6,763 nucleotides of DNA, taken from positions 1-6,763 of the forward strand of contig PLXD01000605.1 of assembly GCA_003151295.1 (NCBI GenBank). The letters run 5' to 3'. This document shows, piece by piece, positions 5,467 through 6,763 of this stretch. The notes below the pieces were generated by a model, which was given only the letters and a program-made list of their open reading frames with translations, ran no database searches and was not told the origin of the DNA. The position numbers and the translations under genes are program-made. Source of the stretch: Chitinophagaceae bacterium. Lineage in GTDB: Bacteria; Bacteroidota; Bacteroidia; Chitinophagales; Chitinophagaceae. Positions within the stretch are counted from its first letter, which is position 1. Each line of letters opens with the position of its first letter.

Positions 5467-6687
5467 ATGAATAGAGTAGTCATAACAGGCATGGGTATTT
5501 ATTCGTGCATAGGAAAGAATCTTGATGAAGTCCGTGACTCTCTGTATCAAGGGAAGTCCGGTATTATACTCGACCCGGTGCGAAAGGAATTCGGTTATCG
5601 GTCCGGATTGACAGGGTTTGTCGAAAAACCGGATTTAAAGGAATTGCTTGACAGAAGGTCGAGGATCATGCTGCCCGAACAGGGCGAATATGCCTATGTT
5701 GCCACGCTGGAAGCATTAAAGAATGCCGGCATCGAACCCGATTACCTCGACCAGACGGAAGTGGGGATCTTATATGGTAATGACAGTTCAGCGAAATCGG
5801 TCATAGAATGCACGGATATCATCCGGAAAAAAAAAGATACCACGCTGGTAGGTTCAGGGGCTGTATTTCAAACCATGAATTCGACCGTAACTATGAACCT
5901 GGCCACTATTTTCAAGCTGAAAGGCATCAATTTCACCATCAGCGCGGCTTGTGCCAGTGGTTCGCACTCTATAGGTGTAGGATATCATTTTATAAAAAGC
6001 GGTTTACAGGATTGTATAATATGTGGAGGAGCACAGGAAGTTAATCATTATTCCATGGGTAGTTTTGATGCCTTGTCGGCGTTTTCCATCCTGGAATCTG
6101 CTCCCACGAAAGCATCCCGGCCTTTTGACAGAGACCGGGATGGTCTTATTCCCAGCGGAGGGGCCGCTACCGTCATCCTGGAGAGCCTTGATTCGGCCGT
6201 AAAAAGAGGGGCTCCCATTTTAGGAGAAGTAGTGGGTTATGGATTTTCTTCCAATGGGGGGCATATTTCAAATCCAACAGTAGCCGGTCCTGTAAGATCG
6301 CTCGTCATGGCCTTAAAAGATGCGGGAACGCCGATTTCCCAAATAGATTATATCAATGCTCATGCAACATCGACCCCTGCAGGTGACGCCAGTGAAGCAA
6401 GGGCCCTTGATGAAGTTTTTGGAGCCTCCCGGCCATTGGTGAGCTCTACCAAATCAATGACCGGTCATGAATGCTGGATGGCCGGCGCCAGTGAAGTAGT
6501 GTATTCGATGCTGATGATGCAAAACTCCTTTGTTGCACCCAATATCAACTTCGAAAACCCGGATGAAAATTCCGCCAAACTGAACATAGTAACCAAAACG
6601 CTCAAAAAAGATATAAACGTTTTCTTGTCGAACTCCTTTGGATTTGGGGGAACAAACTCTTCCCTCATTATTAAAAAACTGACTTAA
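5467..6687 (+). CDS. FabB-like beta-ketoacyl-ACP synthase
   Basis: The protein is a KAS I/II-type condensing enzyme of 406 residues, about the length of E. coli FabB. The catalytic Cys162 lies in SAACASGSHSIG, His299 in NAHATSTPAGD and His334 in TKSMTGHE (with Lys329), giving the Cys-His-His triad of decarboxylative elongating synthases; NSFGFGGTN (389-397) is the C-terminal Gly-rich loop. Both the KSMTGH segment and the APNINFE...LNIVT ending are closer to FabB than FabF. It should condense malonyl-ACP with an acyl-ACP. An odd feature is GHECWMAGASE where housekeeping enzymes have GHSLGAAG. The ATG at 5467 is chosen over the in-frame TTG at 5455 because MNRVVITGMG is the normal KS N-terminus. 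The ACP gene begins 11 bp downstream, so the two are co-transcribed. Neighbours suggest a polyene or flexirubin-like cluster. Confidence 0.93.
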   Translation: MNRVVITGMGIYSCIGKNLDEVRDSLYQGKSGIILDPVRKEFGYRSGLTGFVEKPDLKELLDRRSRIMLPEQGEYAYVATLEALKNAGIEPDYLDQTEVGILYGNDSSAKSVIECTDIIRKKKDTTLVGSGAVFQTMNSTVTMNLATIFKLKGINFTISAACASGSHSIGVGYHFIKSGLQDCIICGGAQEVNHYSMGSFDALSAFSILESAPTKASRPFDRDRDGLIPSGGAATVILESLDSAVKRGAPILGEVVGYGFSSNGGHISNPTVAGPVRSLVMALKDAGTPISQIDYINAHATSTPAGDASEARALDEVFGASRPLVSSTKSMTGHECWMAGASEVVYSMLMMQNSFVAPNINFENPDENSAKLNIVTKTLKKDINVFLSNSFGFGGTNSSLIIKKLT

Positions 6688-6698
6688 ACCAACTCTAT

Positions 6699-6763
6699 AT
6701 GCAAACCGAAGAAATTACCAAGAGAATAAATGGCTTTCTGGCCGAAGAATTCGAGGTGGATGC
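6699..6763 (+). CDS. Acyl carrier protein, 3'-truncated
   Basis: An ATG opens 11 bp after the ketosynthase stop and runs to the window edge, giving 21 complete codons that read MQTEEITKRI, then NGFLAEEFEVD. The amphipathic first helix with acidic residues and the F-L-x-E-E-F-E-V/I pattern are typical of type II acyl carrier proteins. The phosphopantetheinylated DSL serine would lie outside the window, so the assignment rests on the N-terminus and on adjacency to a ketosynthase. It is the expected carrier for the FabB-like and FabG-like enzymes upstream. A hypothetical short coding region of another kind cannot be excluded from so few residues. Confidence 0.72.
   Translation, partial: MQTEEITKRINGFLAEEFEVD

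Overview
The window looks like chromosomal DNA of a Bacteroidota bacterium, most likely a Chitinophagaceae-type organism. This is inferred from protein style (a UMF1-type transporter, a Bacteroidota-type MBL hydrolase, a RuvC with a 'GWEDFIRQNP' tail), from mostly absent Shine-Dalgarno sequences, and from several TATTTTTG strings that match the TAnnTTTG -7 element of Bacteroidota promoters. No database search was possible, so the taxonomic call is an inference.

Layout, left to right. (1) Positions 2-1966, + strand: the 3' part of a UMF1-family MFS transporter, followed after 12 bp by an MBL-fold metallo-hydrolase. (2) Positions 2001-3802, - strand, converging on the MBL gene: a flippase-like integral membrane protein (LPG synthase TM-domain family), then a secreted DUF3108 protein whose start codon overlaps the membrane gene's stop codon in an ATGA. 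(3) Positions 3884-4477, + strand, divergent from that pair: ruvC, the Holliday-junction endonuclease. (4) Positions 4544-6763, + strand: a FabG-like 3-oxoacyl-ACP reductase, a 194-bp gap with promoter-like sequence, a FabB-like beta-ketoacyl-ACP synthase, and the first 21 codons of an acyl carrier protein running off the right edge.

The right-hand genes form a ketosynthase / ketoreductase / ACP set. Side-by-side FabG-like and FabB-like proteins of this sequence type, separate from a fabD-acpP-fabF housekeeping layout, resemble the front of a type II polyene cluster (flexirubin/dialkylresorcinol or aryl polyene) in Bacteroidota. The window ends before diagnostic genes (ammonia lyase, DarA/DarB, chain-length factor, acyltransferases) could be seen, so the pathway assignment is provisional.

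No mobile element, CRISPR array, tRNA or rRNA was recognised, and there is no gene-free stretch over 300 bases. I did not find a clearly new system. The points most worth checking are a Ser in place of the catalytic-tetrad Asn in the FabG-like protein, the unusual GHECWMAG loop in the ketosynthase, the coupled flippase-like/DUF3108 pair, a 39-bp in-frame duplication in the DUF3108 gene, and a coiled-coil-like insertion in the transporter.
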